Assembly: GCF_020829595.1 (NCBI RefSeq)
Contig: NZ_JAIVFW010000035.1
Span: forward strand, 1-64,000
Length of the DNA stretch: 64,000 nucleotides
DNA from: Nostoc sp. CHAB 5844
Lineage (GTDB): Bacteria > Cyanobacteriota > Cyanobacteriia > Cyanobacteriales > Nostocaceae
Direction of reading: 5' to 3'
The translations under genes and the position numbers were made by a program. The notes below the pieces were generated by a model. It had not been told where the DNA came from, did not search any database, and was given only the letters and a program-made list of their open reading frames with translations. Within the stretch, counting starts at the first letter, position 1, and each line of letters begins with the position of its first letter. This document shows positions 7,194-16,351 of this stretch, in pieces.

Positions 7194-7547
7194 ATGCCAT
7201 TAATTAAAGTACAAACTTCTGTATCTGCGCCTGCAAAATCTGAAGTTGAGACAATGCTGAAGAGTTTATCTGGGAAGTTAGCAAAACATTTAGGTAAACC
7301 CGAATCTTATGTAATGACAGTGTTTGAAGCAGATGTACCTATGACTTTTGCGGGAACTACAGACCCGGTTTGTTACATCGAAATTAAAAGTATTGGTTCA
7401 ATGAAGCCAGACCAAACTCAAGCAATGAGTCAGGATTTTTGTCAGCAAATTAATCAAGCTTTAGATGTACCACAAAATCGCATTTACATAGAGTTTGCAG
7501 ATGCTAAAGGTGCAATGTGGGGCTGGAATAGCACAACATTTGGTTAA
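7194..7547 (+). CDS. MIF/tautomerase superfamily protein
   Basis: A 117-residue protein beginning MPLIKVQTSV. Pro2, exposed after removal of Met1, is the catalytic base of the tautomerase superfamily, and the length matches the macrophage migration inhibitory factor branch, which forms trimers and tautomerises phenylpyruvate-like enols. YVMTVFEADVPMTFAGTTDP and NRIYIEFADAKGAMWGWNSTTFG match the conserved central and C-terminal parts of that branch. The physiological substrate in cyanobacteria is not known. The gene follows a repeat cassette and is monocistronic as far as can be seen. Confidence 0.88.
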   Translation: MPLIKVQTSVSAPAKSEVETMLKSLSGKLAKHLGKPESYVMTVFEADVPMTFAGTTDPVCYIEIKSIGSMKPDQTQAMSQDFCQQINQALDVPQNRIYIEFADAKGAMWGWNSTTFG

Positions 7548-7738
7548 TTTTTTGAGACTTTCTCTCAAAAGTAATAGGCGAATATAATTCGCTACTACAC
7601 AAGCAAATCAAAAATGGTCGTGTTGTACAAACAGACCCAGTAATTAAGTATGTAAGTGGATACTCAAATTAAAGATGCAATTTTCTGGTGTAACAGCTTA
7701 GGATAGAGATCCTAGTCTCAACTCGTAAGTCCCTCCCT

Positions 7739-8806
7739 ATGTCTGCTACGCCATCTATTTCTCAAGTTGACTCACCCACCTCTAAAACATTAGTACTGCC
7801 TCCCTTACTCGGTGCTTCGGTGAGCGAGTTAACTGCTTGGGTGCAGCAGCAGGGACAACCAGCTTACCGAGGTAAGCAGTTACATGATTGGATCTATGAT
7901 AAGCAAGTGCGATCGCTTGCTGATATTTCTGTCTTTCCCAAACAGTGGCGGGCAGAAATCGCAGATATCCCTATTGGCCGTTCCACGATACACTACCGCA
8001 AAGCTGCACCGGATGGTACAGTCAAATATTTGCTGCAACTGACTGATGGGCAGATTATCGAAACTGTCGGTATTCCCGCAGATAAGCGATTAACTGTATG
8101 TGTTTCTACCCAAGTGGGTTGTCCAATGGCTTGCGATTTCTGCGCCACTGGTAAAGGTGGCTATAAACGCAACCTGGCCCGTCATGAAATCGTTGATCAG
8201 GTGTTAACTGTACAAGAGGACTTTCAAGAACGAGTTAGCAATGTGGTGTTCATGGGTCTGGGTGAACCGTTGTTGAATGTCGATCATGTCCTGGGGGCAA
8301 TTACATCGTTAAATCAAGATGTTGGTATTGGACAGCGGATGCTGACTGTTTCTACAGTAGGAATCCGCGATCGCATTCGTCAATTTGCTCAACATCATTT
8401 GCAAGTTACTCTGGCGGTGAGTCTCCATGCCCCTAACCAATCACTCCGAGAACAACTTATCCCCAGCGCCCGCAACTATCCTCTAGAAGATTTACTCGCG
8501 GAATGTCGGGAATATGTGGCAATTACAGGCCGCCGCGTCACTTTTGAATATGTCTTGCTGGCTGGTGTTAACGATTTGCCAGAACACGCCTTGGAACTAG
8601 CACAACGCCTGCGCGGGTTCCAAAGTCATGTCAATTTGATTCCCTATAACCCAATTCAAGAAGTTGATTATCAACGCCCTAGTCGCGATCGCATTCAAGC
8701 TTTTGTCAACGTTCTTCAACAACAAAAAATTGCTGTAAGTGTCCGCTATTCTCGTGGTTTAGAAGCTGATGCTGCTTGTGGACAACTAAGGAAGTCTGAA
8801 GTGTGA
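7739..8806 (+). CDS. rlmN: 23S rRNA (adenine-2503-C2)-methyltransferase
   Basis: A radical-SAM enzyme methylating C2 of A2503 in 23S rRNA (and A37 of some tRNAs). It has 355 residues. The [4Fe-4S]/SAM motif CPMACDFC gives Cys128, Cys132 and Cys135; the mechanistic C-terminal cysteine is Cys347 in [17 protein letters not shown] is the SAM-binding GGEP-equivalent, and the N-terminal accessory domain (about 25-100) contains the [10 protein letters not shown] segment typical of RlmN. The ATG at 7739 gives a slightly long, Ser/Thr/Pro-rich leader; a shorter form is possible but no better start is evident. Divergence or operon partners are not seen. Confidence 0.95.
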   Translation: MSATPSISQVDSPTSKTLVLPPLLGASVSELTAWVQQQGQPAYRGKQLHDWIYDKQVRSLADISVFPKQWRAEIADIPIGRSTIHYRKAAPDGTVKYLLQLTDGQIIETVGIPADKRLTVCVSTQVGCPMACDFCATGKGGYKRNLARHEIVDQVLTVQEDFQERVSNVVFMGLGEPLLNVDHVLGAITSLNQDVGIGQRMLTVSTVGIRDRIRQFAQHHLQVTLAVSLHAPNQSLREQLIPSARNYPLEDLLAECREYVAITGRRVTFEYVLLAGVNDLPEHALELAQRLRGFQSHVNLIPYNPIQEVDYQRPSRDRIQAFVNVLQQQKIAVSVRYSRGLEADAACGQLRKSEV

Positions 8807-8838
8807 AGTATGAAATTAACCTACTCCTACTTCATTAC

Positions 8839-8873
8839 TTTTGCCTTTTTACTTTTTACTTTTACCTTTTACT
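8839..8873. repeat. Heptamer tandem repeat encoding the end of the zinc-ribbon gene
   Basis: On the minus strand the heptamers read AGTAAAA GGTAAAA GTAAAAA GTAAAAA GGCAAAA. The last codons and TAA stop (8862-8864) of the minus-strand gene lie inside the array. Confidence 0.6.
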
Positions 8874-9044
8874 GAGTTGAATTCCAGGAGCGTAAGCTTC
8901 AACTACTTTACCAGTACGTGTGCAACTAATCATCAAGTAATCACAACTTGAGCATTGGGTGCGTGTTAATTCACTATCCAAAATATAATAACGTTCCGCT
9001 TTACTACCACAATTTGGGCAGTAAATTTTTTGTACTGTCTGCAT
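8862..9044 (-). CDS. Small zinc-ribbon protein
   Basis: A 60-residue protein with two CxxC pairs: CPNC (9-12) and CSSC (about 32-35), spaced as in a zinc ribbon. A further Cys follows in SCTRTG. Similar short cyanobacterial proteins are sometimes labelled as PriA-related, but there is no helicase domain here, only the ribbon. The Met start at 9044 gives a compact fold with no extra leader. The C-terminal LSKR and the stop are supplied by a heptamer repeat, so the original C-terminus may have been altered. Role unknown; nucleic-acid or protein binding is the usual use of such ribbons. Confidence 0.75.
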   Translation of the reverse strand: MQTVQKIYCPNCGSKAERYYILDSELTRTQCSSCDYLMISCTRTGKVVEAYAPGIQLSKR

Positions 9045-9483
9045 TTTAAAACCCCTGAATATAACTAAATTTTTAGCTTGGTAGAAATTTTAGTGGAAAC
9101 TTTCAATGTTAGTTTTAACTAACGTCACAAACAGCCACAATATTGGCTGGGAATCTTCAAGAAAACTTTAGCTAAAAAACTTTTGCGATTGCTTTGTTTA
9201 TTATCCTAATTGTTAGGTGCTTTTACCATCTCACTTTAGATATATAAATTTACTGTTAAGTGGTTTTTACTTAGAAATGAGATGATCCCTATGATTAAAA
9301 CTTTGAGAGAGCTTTATTTTTAGTCATTTCAAATTTATTATCTACTTATTTATGTATTCAAAAGTTAATTACAAAGGATTACTGTATATTTAGTAACAAA
9401 ATTTCAATTTTAAACTTTGCTTAATTTTTATCAATGCTGTAGATATAGTAATCCGATTTGATTTATGAAATTTTAATGTAGTG
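9045..9483. other. AT-rich gene-free stretch
   Basis: No open frame with coding character and no RNA gene recognised. The last 40 bases (AATCCGATTTGATTTATGAA) match the outer part of the repeat family also seen near 52473-52789. Confidence 0.5.
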
Positions 9484-9662
9484 GCGTGTCAAGGCTAAAA
9501 TAGTGTATTAGCTGTAGGTTGGGTTGAACGGAGTGAAACCCAACATGGATACGGGTGTTGGGTTTCGTTCCTCAAACGCCAGTTGCTACAACGGGGGGAA
9601 CCCCCGCAACGCACTGGCTCCCCAACCTACAATTTTTTTGCAACATTTAAGGCTTGACACGC
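9484..9662. repeat. Repeat element with GCGTGTCAAG ends
   Basis: Starts GCGTGTCAAGGCTAAA and ends with the near reverse complement TTTAAGGCTTGACACGC. Inside, GTAGGTTGGGTTGA and GGTGTTGGGTTTCGTT arms form another palindrome, with a GC-rich mosaic module inserted (GGGGGGAACCCCCGCAACGC). A related element occurs in reverse at 52473-52789. Confidence 0.75.
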
Positions 9663-9666
9663 TAGA

Positions 9667-9795
9667 AGGGTGTGTTGTCGCGCAGCGCAACGCACCCTTC
9701 GGGTTCAGCAGTCGCCTGCGGAGGGAAACCTTACCAAGAGCGCTGCTGAACCATCAACAATTCAAGGTGCGTTAGCCAAAGGCATAACACACCCT
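9667..9795. repeat. Repeat element with AGGGTGTGTT ends
   Basis: Left end AGGGTGTGTT and right end AACACACCCT are exact inverted repeats. The interior has palindromic GCAGCGC/GCGCTGC-type segments. A partial end of the same type (GTAACACACCCTACGG) is at about 4848-4863. Confidence 0.65.
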
Positions 9796-9813
9796 ACAGA
9801 AAATTAATATTTC

Positions 9814-9926
9814 GGCGTTGCATAAATGCGAGATGAATTAAGCATTTTTAGCAAAGTGAACTATCGATTTTTCAAGCCTTTGCGCCTTTGAGCGAAACAA
9901 AAAACATCCCACTAATCAGCAACGCC
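9814..9926. mobile_element. MITE-like repeat B, copy 2, with 8-bp target duplication
   Basis: Same 113-bp element as 2630-2742, with one visible base change. Flanked by AATATTTC at 9806-9813 and again at 9927-9934, a different 8-bp direct repeat from copy 1, proving independent insertion. Confidence 0.93.
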
Positions 9927-9963
9927 AATATTTCTTCATATACATGGGATTTTTCTCGCCGAC

Positions 9964-10071
9964 TTATACCATTTCACCAAATAAATGATACAAATAATTT
10001 CTCCTCTGCCCCTCTGCTCCCCTGCTCCTCTGCCTGCCTAAATGTATCAATTTTCAAGTGAAATGGTATTA
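9964..10071. repeat. MITE-like repeat A, copy 2
   Basis: Matches 2430-2537 throughout with only a few differences, flanked by TTA on both sides. It ends two bases before the stop codon of the histidine kinase at 10073, so it may now supply that gene's transcript end. Confidence 0.85.
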
Positions 10072-10072
10072 C

Positions 10073-12769
10073 TTAGTGCAAAGGTAACTTGATGTTGAAG
10101 GTAGAACCTTGTCCTTCCCCAAGACTTATGGCTTGAATTGTGCCACCATGAAGTTCTATTAAATGACGAGCGATCGCTAAACCCAATCCTAAACCGCCTT
10201 GTTTGGAAATACGCTCATCTTGACGGTAGCGTTCAAACACATAAGGCAAAAATTCTGGACTAATACCAATACCTGTATCACTGACTGTGATTTCAGCATG
10301 ATTGTCGTGACGAAATAGTTTAACGTCTATTCTTCCGCCTGCTGAGGTAAACTTAATCGCGTTGGAGAGTAAATTGCCTAAAACTTGTAGTAAGCGATCG
10401 CAATCACCAATTATCGGCGGTATAGACTGATCAATCATAGATTCGAGATGAAGATTTTTAGCATTGGCGGTTGGGTAAGCAGCTTGGATGGCTTCGCCGA
10501 CAATCGCTGCTAAGTTGACTTGTCTCAACTCTAGGTGTAACTTACCTCGCAGAAGACGAGACATATTCAGCAAGTCTTCTAAAAGTTTTGCCTGAGATTG
10601 AGCATTGCGCTCGATAGTTTCTAAAGCGCGGTTGACACTTTCTTTGTCAAACTTCCTAGTTCGCAACAGCTGAGTCCAACCCAAAATTGCATTCAAAGGC
10701 GATCGCAAATCGTGTGATACCATTGCCACAAACTCATCTTTAGTGCGGTTGGCGGCTTCAGCTTCAGCGCGGGCAGCTTGCTCTAATTGCAACAGCCGCT
10801 GACGTTCTGCTTCTAACTGTTTGCGATCGTCTATATCGGTACTGGTGCCAAACCACTGTACTATATTTCCTTGTTCATCTTTGATAGGTACACCTCTAGC
10901 TAAATACCAGCGATAGCTGCCATCATATTTTCTATATCGTAATTCTTGTTCGTAAGGTTCTCCTGTTTGCATAGATACCAACCATTGCTGAATAAATGGT
11001 TGAATGTCATCTGGATGTAGAATATTTTTCCAGCCTAATCCCTGCGCTTCTTCTAGCGTTTGTCCAGTGAACTCATACCATCTTTGATTAACATGCTGGC
11101 ATTCGCCTTGAGCATTATTAATCCAGACAAGTTGTGGTATGGCATCAGATAAGTAACGGTAACGAGCTTCACTTTGGCGCAAAGCAGCTTCTGCACGTTT
11201 GCGTTGGGTGAGATCAAGCACAAAGCAGGCGCTATAACCTTGCTGATTCGTGACATCAAGGCGAGCAATTCCTAAAAGAATTGGCACACGCGTACCATCT
11301 TTGCGAAGATACTCTTTTTCAAAAGGAGTACAAACTCCGGTAGTTTGCAATTGTTGAAGTCTCTGTTGATCAAGAAATCGATATTCTAGGGGAGTGAGTT
11401 CATCCCAACGCAGATTTCCGGCTTGTAATTCTGCACGAGTGTAGCCCACCATTTCTAAAAAAGCATCATTAGCTTCATAGATGCGACCGCTAAAGTCGCC
11501 AAAATAAATGCCAATCACATTTGATTCGACAATTCTACGAAACTTAGCTTCACTTGCACGCAAAGCTGCTTCTTGATGTTTGCGATCGCTAATATCTGTT
11601 GTACTCCCAACTGCTCGTAATGCTTGCCCGTTTTGATCTCGTGTAATCACTCCCTGATCCAGCACATATCGATACTCGTGATTTTTATGGCGGACTCTAT
11701 ACTCTACAGCATAGTAGTGATCGTCCGCAGACATCATCTCGTAGTAACTCCGTAAAAAGTCTTGATCTTCGGGATGTATTTTTTCCATCCACCATTGTTG
11801 AGTCGGTTCTGCTTCTTGTTGAGAGTAACCCAGAATCCGAGTTAACCCTTCCGTCCGCTCAACTATATTTTCTGGGATATTCCAGTCATATATGAGACAG
11901 TTAACTGCTGCTGCTGCTAGTTGAAAACGCTCATTACTTAAGCGTAGCTGTGCTTCAGCTTGCTTGCGAGTAGTAATATCATAAGCTGTCCCGACAATCT
12001 GACGTGGCGAACCATCATCATTTGTGGTGAATAAAGTATCTCGACTGTAAAACCAACGCCATTCACCATCGGCATGACGCATCCGGTACTCAAATTCTAG
12101 AATTTCATTATCTTGAATAGTGGCAAATTGTTGCAAATGAATATGGAACAGCGGTAAATCCTCTGGATGCATTAATTTAATCAAATATTCCGCACCCAAA
12201 TCTTGAACTTGTTGGGGAGTATAACCAAGCAGTCTATTAACCTGACCATTTAGATAAACATTGCGCTGTTCTACCACATCATAGACATACAAAATTCCTG
12301 GTGTTGTTTCGGCTATGCGTTCAATGAACTGCTGAGTTTGCCGTAAGCGTGCTTCACTTTGTTGCAGTTCTTGACGCAACTTTACTTGGGCAACCGCTGA
12401 GTGGATAGTAGAATGTAAACGTTCTGCTGTCGTCTGTCCTTTCACCAAATAGTCATGAACGCCACTTTTCATCGCCTGAACAGCTACGGCTTCGTTACCA
12501 TAGCCAGTCAACATAACTACTGCTGGGATGACTTTTTTTGTCAGTTTTGCTAATTCTGCCAGAAATTCTAGCCCATCCATATCTGGCAGGAGAAAATCTA
12601 ATAAAATACAATCTGTTTGAAATTGCCGATATCGTTCTAAGGCTTCCTCTCCCGATTCTGATTCGAGAATGGTGTAATTATATTCCTGGTCTTGCAGCAG
12701 ATAACGACGATAAACCAGGCGGTCTTCGGGCGAATCGTCGATGATTAAAACGGTCAGCGGTTGCACCAT
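10073..12769 (-). CDS. Receiver-PAS(x4)-histidine kinase
   Basis: An 898-residue soluble hybrid sensor. An N-terminal receiver domain (about 5-120) has Asp11/Asp12, phospho-acceptor Asp58 (LLDFLLPDMDG) and Lys110. Four PAS/PAC units follow (about 145-270, 275-400, 405-525, 530-650), each ending in a TDI/LTQRKxxEAxLR linker. A HisKA helix carries the phospho-His in SHDLRSPLNAILGW, and the HATPase domain shows LLSNAIKFT, DTGIGI and GLGLGLAIARHL. There is no membrane segment. It is the last gene of a tight operon with the Rcp-type regulator (2-bp gap) and the phytochrome. The N-terminal receiver may take phosphate from the phytochrome system, making this a downstream relay; PAS ligands are unknown. 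Confidence 0.92.
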   Translation of the reverse strand: MVQPLTVLIIDDSPEDRLVYRRYLLQDQEYNYTILESESGEEALERYRQFQTDCILLDFLLPDMDGLEFLAELAKLTKKVIPAVVMLTGYGNEAVAVQAMKSGVHDYLVKGQTTAERLHSTIHSAVAQVKLRQELQQSEARLRQTQQFIERIAETTPGILYVYDVVEQRNVYLNGQVNRLLGYTPQQVQDLGAEYLIKLMHPEDLPLFHIHLQQFATIQDNEILEFEYRMRHADGEWRWFYSRDTLFTTNDDGSPRQIVGTAYDITTRKQAEAQLRLSNERFQLAAAAVNCLIYDWNIPENIVERTEGLTRILGYSQQEAEPTQQWWMEKIHPEDQDFLRSYYEMMSADDHYYAVEYRVRHKNHEYRYVLDQGVITRDQNGQALRAVGSTTDISDRKHQEAALRASEAKFRRIVESNVIGIYFGDFSGRIYEANDAFLEMVGYTRAELQAGNLRWDELTPLEYRFLDQQRLQQLQTTGVCTPFEKEYLRKDGTRVPILLGIARLDVTNQQGYSACFVLDLTQRKRAEAALRQSEARYRYLSDAIPQLVWINNAQGECQHVNQRWYEFTGQTLEEAQGLGWKNILHPDDIQPFIQQWLVSMQTGEPYEQELRYRKYDGSYRWYLARGVPIKDEQGNIVQWFGTSTDIDDRKQLEAERQRLLQLEQAARAEAEAANRTKDEFVAMVSHDLRSPLNAILGWTQLLRTRKFDKESVNRALETIERNAQSQAKLLEDLLNMSRLLRGKLHLELRQVNLAAIVGEAIQAAYPTANAKNLHLESMIDQSIPPIIGDCDRLLQVLGNLLSNAIKFTSAGGRIDVKLFRHDNHAEITVSDTGIGISPEFLPYVFERYRQDERISKQGGLGLGLAIARHLIELHGGTIQAISLGEGQGSTFNIKLPLH

Positions 12770-12771
12770 GA

Positions 12772-13227
12772 CTACTTGCTTTCAGCATCAGGGAGAATCA
12801 CTATATCCAACCAATAGGTAATAAAACTTTGGATTGTTTGTACCAATTGGTTGATATCGATTGGCTTCAATATATAGCTGTTGACACAATATCGATAACA
12901 TATTTCTATATCTTTTGGATTAGAAGAAGTAGTTAAGACAATCACAGGGATAGTTCTCAAACTGTGATCTTGCTTGATTTGCTTGATGACTTCTCGCCCA
13001 TCAGTTCCAGGCAAATTGAGGTCTAACAAAATAATTGACGGACGGGGAGCAGCTTGAATATCTTCATAAAGCCCAGTATGGTATAAAAAGTCGAGTGCTT
13101 CATCACCATCAGTACAACGAAATATTGGATTGATAACTGCTTGACGCTGAATTATTCGACAGAAAGCTTCAAAGTCTTCATCACTATCTTCAATCACTAA
13201 CAAAGATTGAGCAAGATTTCCAATCAT
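12772..13227 (-). CDS. Rcp1-type response regulator
   Basis: A 151-residue single-domain receiver without an output domain. Acidic residues are in VIEDSDED (11-18), the phospho-acceptor is Asp69 in [11 protein letters not shown], and Lys is in SYILKPID. The loop [20 protein letters not shown] is the long insertion typical of cyanobacterial phytochrome partners (Rcp1/RcpA/B). The start is 4 bp from the phytochrome stop, so the two are translated together and are presumably a cognate pair. The length and the C-terminal helix ([15 protein letters not shown]) fit the dimerising Rcp fold. Confidence 0.92.
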   Translation of the reverse strand: MIGNLAQSLLVIEDSDEDFEAFCRIIQRQAVINPIFRCTDGDEALDFLYHTGLYEDIQAAPRPSIILLDLNLPGTDGREVIKQIKQDHSLRTIPVIVLTTSSNPKDIEICYRYCVNSYILKPIDINQLVQTIQSFITYWLDIVILPDAESK

Positions 13228-13231
13228 TGGT

Positions 13232-15490
13232 TTAATCTACTCCTTGTAGGGTGAAATAGAAGGTAGTACCTTCGCCGTAGTTGGACTCTACCCAAATTTT
13301 ACCGCCATGTCGTTCCACAATTTTTTTGGTAATAGTTAGTCCTGCTCCTGTACCACCACCATATTTGCTTGGCCCGTGCAATCGTTTAAAGATGCGGAAA
13401 ATTGCCTCAAAGTGTTTGTCACGAATGCCAATGCCATTGTCTCGCACGTAGAATGTAATTGGTCGGGGTGGATTGTCAAGATAGCCAATTTCAATCCATT
13501 TATGGTCTTTGTCGTTATATTTCATGGCGTTGACAATCAGATTGTTGAAGACTTCGCCGACTTGGATGCGATCGCAATACACTGTTGGTAACGGTCGAGG
13601 AATCTGAATTTCCACCTTCATCTGTTCAATTCGCATACTCAACAAATCTAAAATACTTTGCACAACACCGTTAATGTCAGTTTGTTGCATAGATAAATCC
13701 ACTCTTCCTAAGCGGGAAAAATGCAACAGTGAATCGATTAAATCTTCCATCCTTTGTGTGAGACGAATCAAAGTTTTTAACTTTGCTTTACCCTCTTCAT
13801 TTATAGTTTCACCATAGTCTTCAATCAAAAAATTCGAGTAATTATGAATACCTCGCAGTGGTTCTTTTAAATCATGAGAAGCAATATATGCAAAAGCATC
13901 TAATTCGTTATTGCTACGTTCTAATTGAATATTTAACTGTGCTAGTTCATCTACCTTACGCAGCACCACATCAACAATTGCACTTCTTAATTCTCGTGCT
14001 GCATTTACCTCACAAGTCTTCCAAGGCAGGGACTTCAACTGCACTGTTTCTTTCCATAACTCAAAAGATTTACGCGGTGATAGCCGCAAACTACCATTTG
14101 TTGTAACTTCTACTGGTTTATAAGGGTTTCCTCCCCAATTGACTGTCCGCACTACCTCTGGACGAAACCACAAAACATAGTTTTTCTGTGTTTTAGAAAA
14201 ACGCACTATGATTAAACCACTAGCTACATCCCGAAACTTTTCTGCTTCTGGGTAAACTTGCGATAGCGAATCAGTGGAAAAAATTTCTTCATGCAAGTTT
14301 TGATTAATCCATTCCACTAAATTTTGCAGTTCTCGCTTGTTTGGGGTGTTACCAATAGTAAAATACTCTTCTGCAAAACATACCGCTGCCCCTTGGGCGT
14401 TGACGAGATTAAGGAGATTTGGTTGGTAGTTAATTAAACCATCAACAAAGTTCTTTTCTCCCGACATATACTCCACTAATTTAGAATGAATAGATTTCAA
14501 GCTAATTTTATATTCTGTATCTTCCGTATCTTCTTTATTGCCAAGTTCTATTGATGCTATTTGACCTAAAAATTCACAGGCGTTCCGCATTTCATATGGA
14601 ACATATTTTGGAGATTGATGATGACAAGAAATCAGTCCCCAGAGTTTTTGCTCTTTCATCAAAGTAATGGACATCGATGCTGTCACGCCCATATTTTGCA
14701 TATACTCAACATGTAAAGGCGACACACTACGCAAAATCGATTTACTTAAATCTAATGGCTGCTGTGTTAAAGGATTATTTGCAGGTACAATTGCTGCTGG
14801 TTGATATTTCACATTTGGGACTAACCGCAACCAATTTTCGCTGTATAGTTTTCTAGCTTGTTGCGGAATATCAGAAGCTGGGTAGTGTAATCCTAAGTAA
14901 GCAGTCTGAGATTCAAGTTTTTCTTCCGCAATCACTGCACCATGCCAATTTTCATCAAATCGATAGACCATTACCCGGTCAAATCCAGTAATATTTTTCA
15001 CTTCTTTAGCCAGCATTTGACTGAGTTCTATTACTGTAGTTGCTGTCTGTAACTTTGACATAGCATATTTAACTACATGATAAAATTTGAAATAAGTATT
15101 ATTTTTTTGTAGAAAATTAGGCTCTAATTCTAGAACTAATATCCCATTTAAACGATAGATAATTGCATCAAAATATAAAATTTCTGTAGCAACTTTAATA
15201 GTAATTTCAATTGGATTGACAAATTCTAATTCTTCTTGAGATAAACAATCTTTTAATAATTTTATTTGGTCTAAATCAAGTACCTTATTTAAAGGTTGAT
15301 TAAGTAATTCTTCATGAGTAATACTCAAAATGTCTAAGGTATTACAACTAATTTGTACAATAGTTAGTTCTGGCTCTTTCAATGCCAAAACTATGCCATG
15401 TGGCTGAATCGAACCAGGAATGTGAATTGGCTCTTTGTCACAGTTAGTAAGGTCAACCTGAAAAGGAATGTTATTATCTTTAGTATTCAC
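13232..15490 (-). CDS. Bacteriophytochrome histidine kinase
   Basis: A 752-residue red/far-red photoreceptor kinase: PAS (about 15-125), GAF (about 140-320), PHY (about 330-510), HisKA and HATPase. Cys17 in the N-terminal extension ([20 protein letters not shown]) is the biliverdin-attachment position of BphPs. The GAF domain has PASDIP at 204-209 and His260, but residue 259 is Leu, so the Cph1-type phycocyanobilin cysteine is absent. The PHY tongue has WGGNP and PRKSF (472-476). Phospho-His is His539 in [11 protein letters not shown] infer an AphB-like biliverdin phytochrome signalling to the adjacent Rcp-type regulator. No chromophore gene (heme oxygenase) is nearby. Confidence 0.95.
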   Translation of the reverse strand: MNTKDNNIPFQVDLTNCDKEPIHIPGSIQPHGIVLALKEPELTIVQISCNTLDILSITHEELLNQPLNKVLDLDQIKLLKDCLSQEELEFVNPIEITIKVATEILYFDAIIYRLNGILVLELEPNFLQKNNTYFKFYHVVKYAMSKLQTATTVIELSQMLAKEVKNITGFDRVMVYRFDENWHGAVIAEEKLESQTAYLGLHYPASDIPQQARKLYSENWLRLVPNVKYQPAAIVPANNPLTQQPLDLSKSILRSVSPLHVEYMQNMGVTASMSITLMKEQKLWGLISCHHQSPKYVPYEMRNACEFLGQIASIELGNKEDTEDTEYKISLKSIHSKLVEYMSGEKNFVDGLINYQPNLLNLVNAQGAAVCFAEEYFTIGNTPNKRELQNLVEWINQNLHEEIFSTDSLSQVYPEAEKFRDVASGLIIVRFSKTQKNYVLWFRPEVVRTVNWGGNPYKPVEVTTNGSLRLSPRKSFELWKETVQLKSLPWKTCEVNAARELRSAIVDVVLRKVDELAQLNIQLERSNNELDAFAYIASHDLKEPLRGIHNYSNFLIEDYGETINEEGKAKLKTLIRLTQRMEDLIDSLLHFSRLGRVDLSMQQTDINGVVQSILDLLSMRIEQMKVEIQIPRPLPTVYCDRIQVGEVFNNLIVNAMKYNDKDHKWIEIGYLDNPPRPITFYVRDNGIGIRDKHFEAIFRIFKRLHGPSKYGGGTGAGLTITKKIVERHGGKIWVESNYGEGTTFYFTLQGVD

Positions 15491-15871
15491 GTCTGGGTTA
15501 AAATCATTATAAGTGTTCCTAAGATGGCTCTGGCTTCTGATGCAGTTTTGGCTTTAAAGTATAGATTTATGTCTTAAGAAGTACGACTTTAGTTAGAGAA
15601 TCGTCAATTTTGAGAAGATGCCCCATTAAACATAATATTGATTAGAGTATTATTTATTTTGTCAGCACATAAATATTCACAATTAATTGAGGTAGTAATT
15701 AAAAATGCCAGCAAGTAAAAAGTAGTAAATTGGAACAATACTGGATTAAATGAGGATATTTTACGTAAAATCTGCTGCGATCACAGTAAAATTGTCAATA
15801 GTATGGTCGCTAAGGAAAAACAACAATTCCACTTGAAAAAAACAACATTTTTCAAAGTTAACGGAAATTTT
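15491..15871. other. Divergent intergenic region
   Basis: Upstream region shared by the phytochrome operon (leftward) and the receiver gene (rightward). AT-rich; promoters must lie here but I see no certain boxes or operator. Confidence 0.5.
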
Positions 15872-16279
15872 ATGGAACCTCCTCTACCTCTTGCTGGCTT
15901 AAATGTCCTGGTAGTTGATGATGATGATGATAGTCGCTTTTACGTCACTACCGTCTTGGAAGGAGATGGAGCTAATGTTGTGGCAGTAGCATCAGCCGCC
16001 GTCGCACTAGAAGCACTCATCAAGTTACAGCCGGACGTTGTGGTATGTGATATTGCTATGCCAGAGGAAGATGGTTACACTCTGATGCGTAAAGTGCGAT
16101 CGCTAAAACCAGACCAAGGCGGAAGAACCCCAGCAATTGCTTTAACCGCCTATGGTGATAGCGAGGATCGTGTCCGCGCCTTAGAAGCTGGTTTTCAAAC
16201 TCATGTTGCTAAACCAGTTGACCCAACTGAACTAGTGGATATCGTCACAAAGTTAGTTGCTAACTGTGAGAATTATTAA
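15872..16279 (+). CDS. Stand-alone response regulator receiver, paralogue 1
   Basis: A CheY-like receiver of 135 residues with no output domain. The acidic pocket is VVDDDDD (14-20), the phospho-acceptor is Asp60 (VVCDIAMPEEDG), Thr is in ALTAYG and Lys in VAKPVDP. The ATG at 15872 (MEPPLPLAGL) is chosen over upstream in-frame starts because it aligns exactly with the start of the paralogue at 20126-20530 (MQPPLPLAGL); the extra upstream residues are Lys-rich and unshared. Such receivers often end phosphorelays from hybrid kinases; the phytochrome/hybrid kinase operon next door is an obvious but unproven partner. Confidence 0.88.
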   Translation: MEPPLPLAGLNVLVVDDDDDSRFYVTTVLEGDGANVVAVASAAVALEALIKLQPDVVVCDIAMPEEDGYTLMRKVRSLKPDQGGRTPAIALTAYGDSEDRVRALEAGFQTHVAKPVDPTELVDIVTKLVANCENY

Positions 16280-16316
16280 CAATGGAAAGAGAACTGAGAA
16301 CAGGGTAAGTCACAAA

Positions 16317-16351
16317 TGACCAATGACTATTGACCATTGACCATTGACTAA
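16317..16351. repeat. Heptamer tandem repeat over the CDF stop codon
   Basis: Five units TGACCAA TGACTAT TGACCAT TGACCAT TGACTAA. The stop codon of the minus-strand transporter (16348-16350) is inside the last unit. This matches the class of short tandemly repeated repetitive (STRR) sequences of heterocystous cyanobacteria. Confidence 0.75.

Noticed and set aside
9524-9775. 83-codon frame across repeat elements
   Set aside because: Spans the boundary of two repeat elements and repeats cassette sequence; not a gene.
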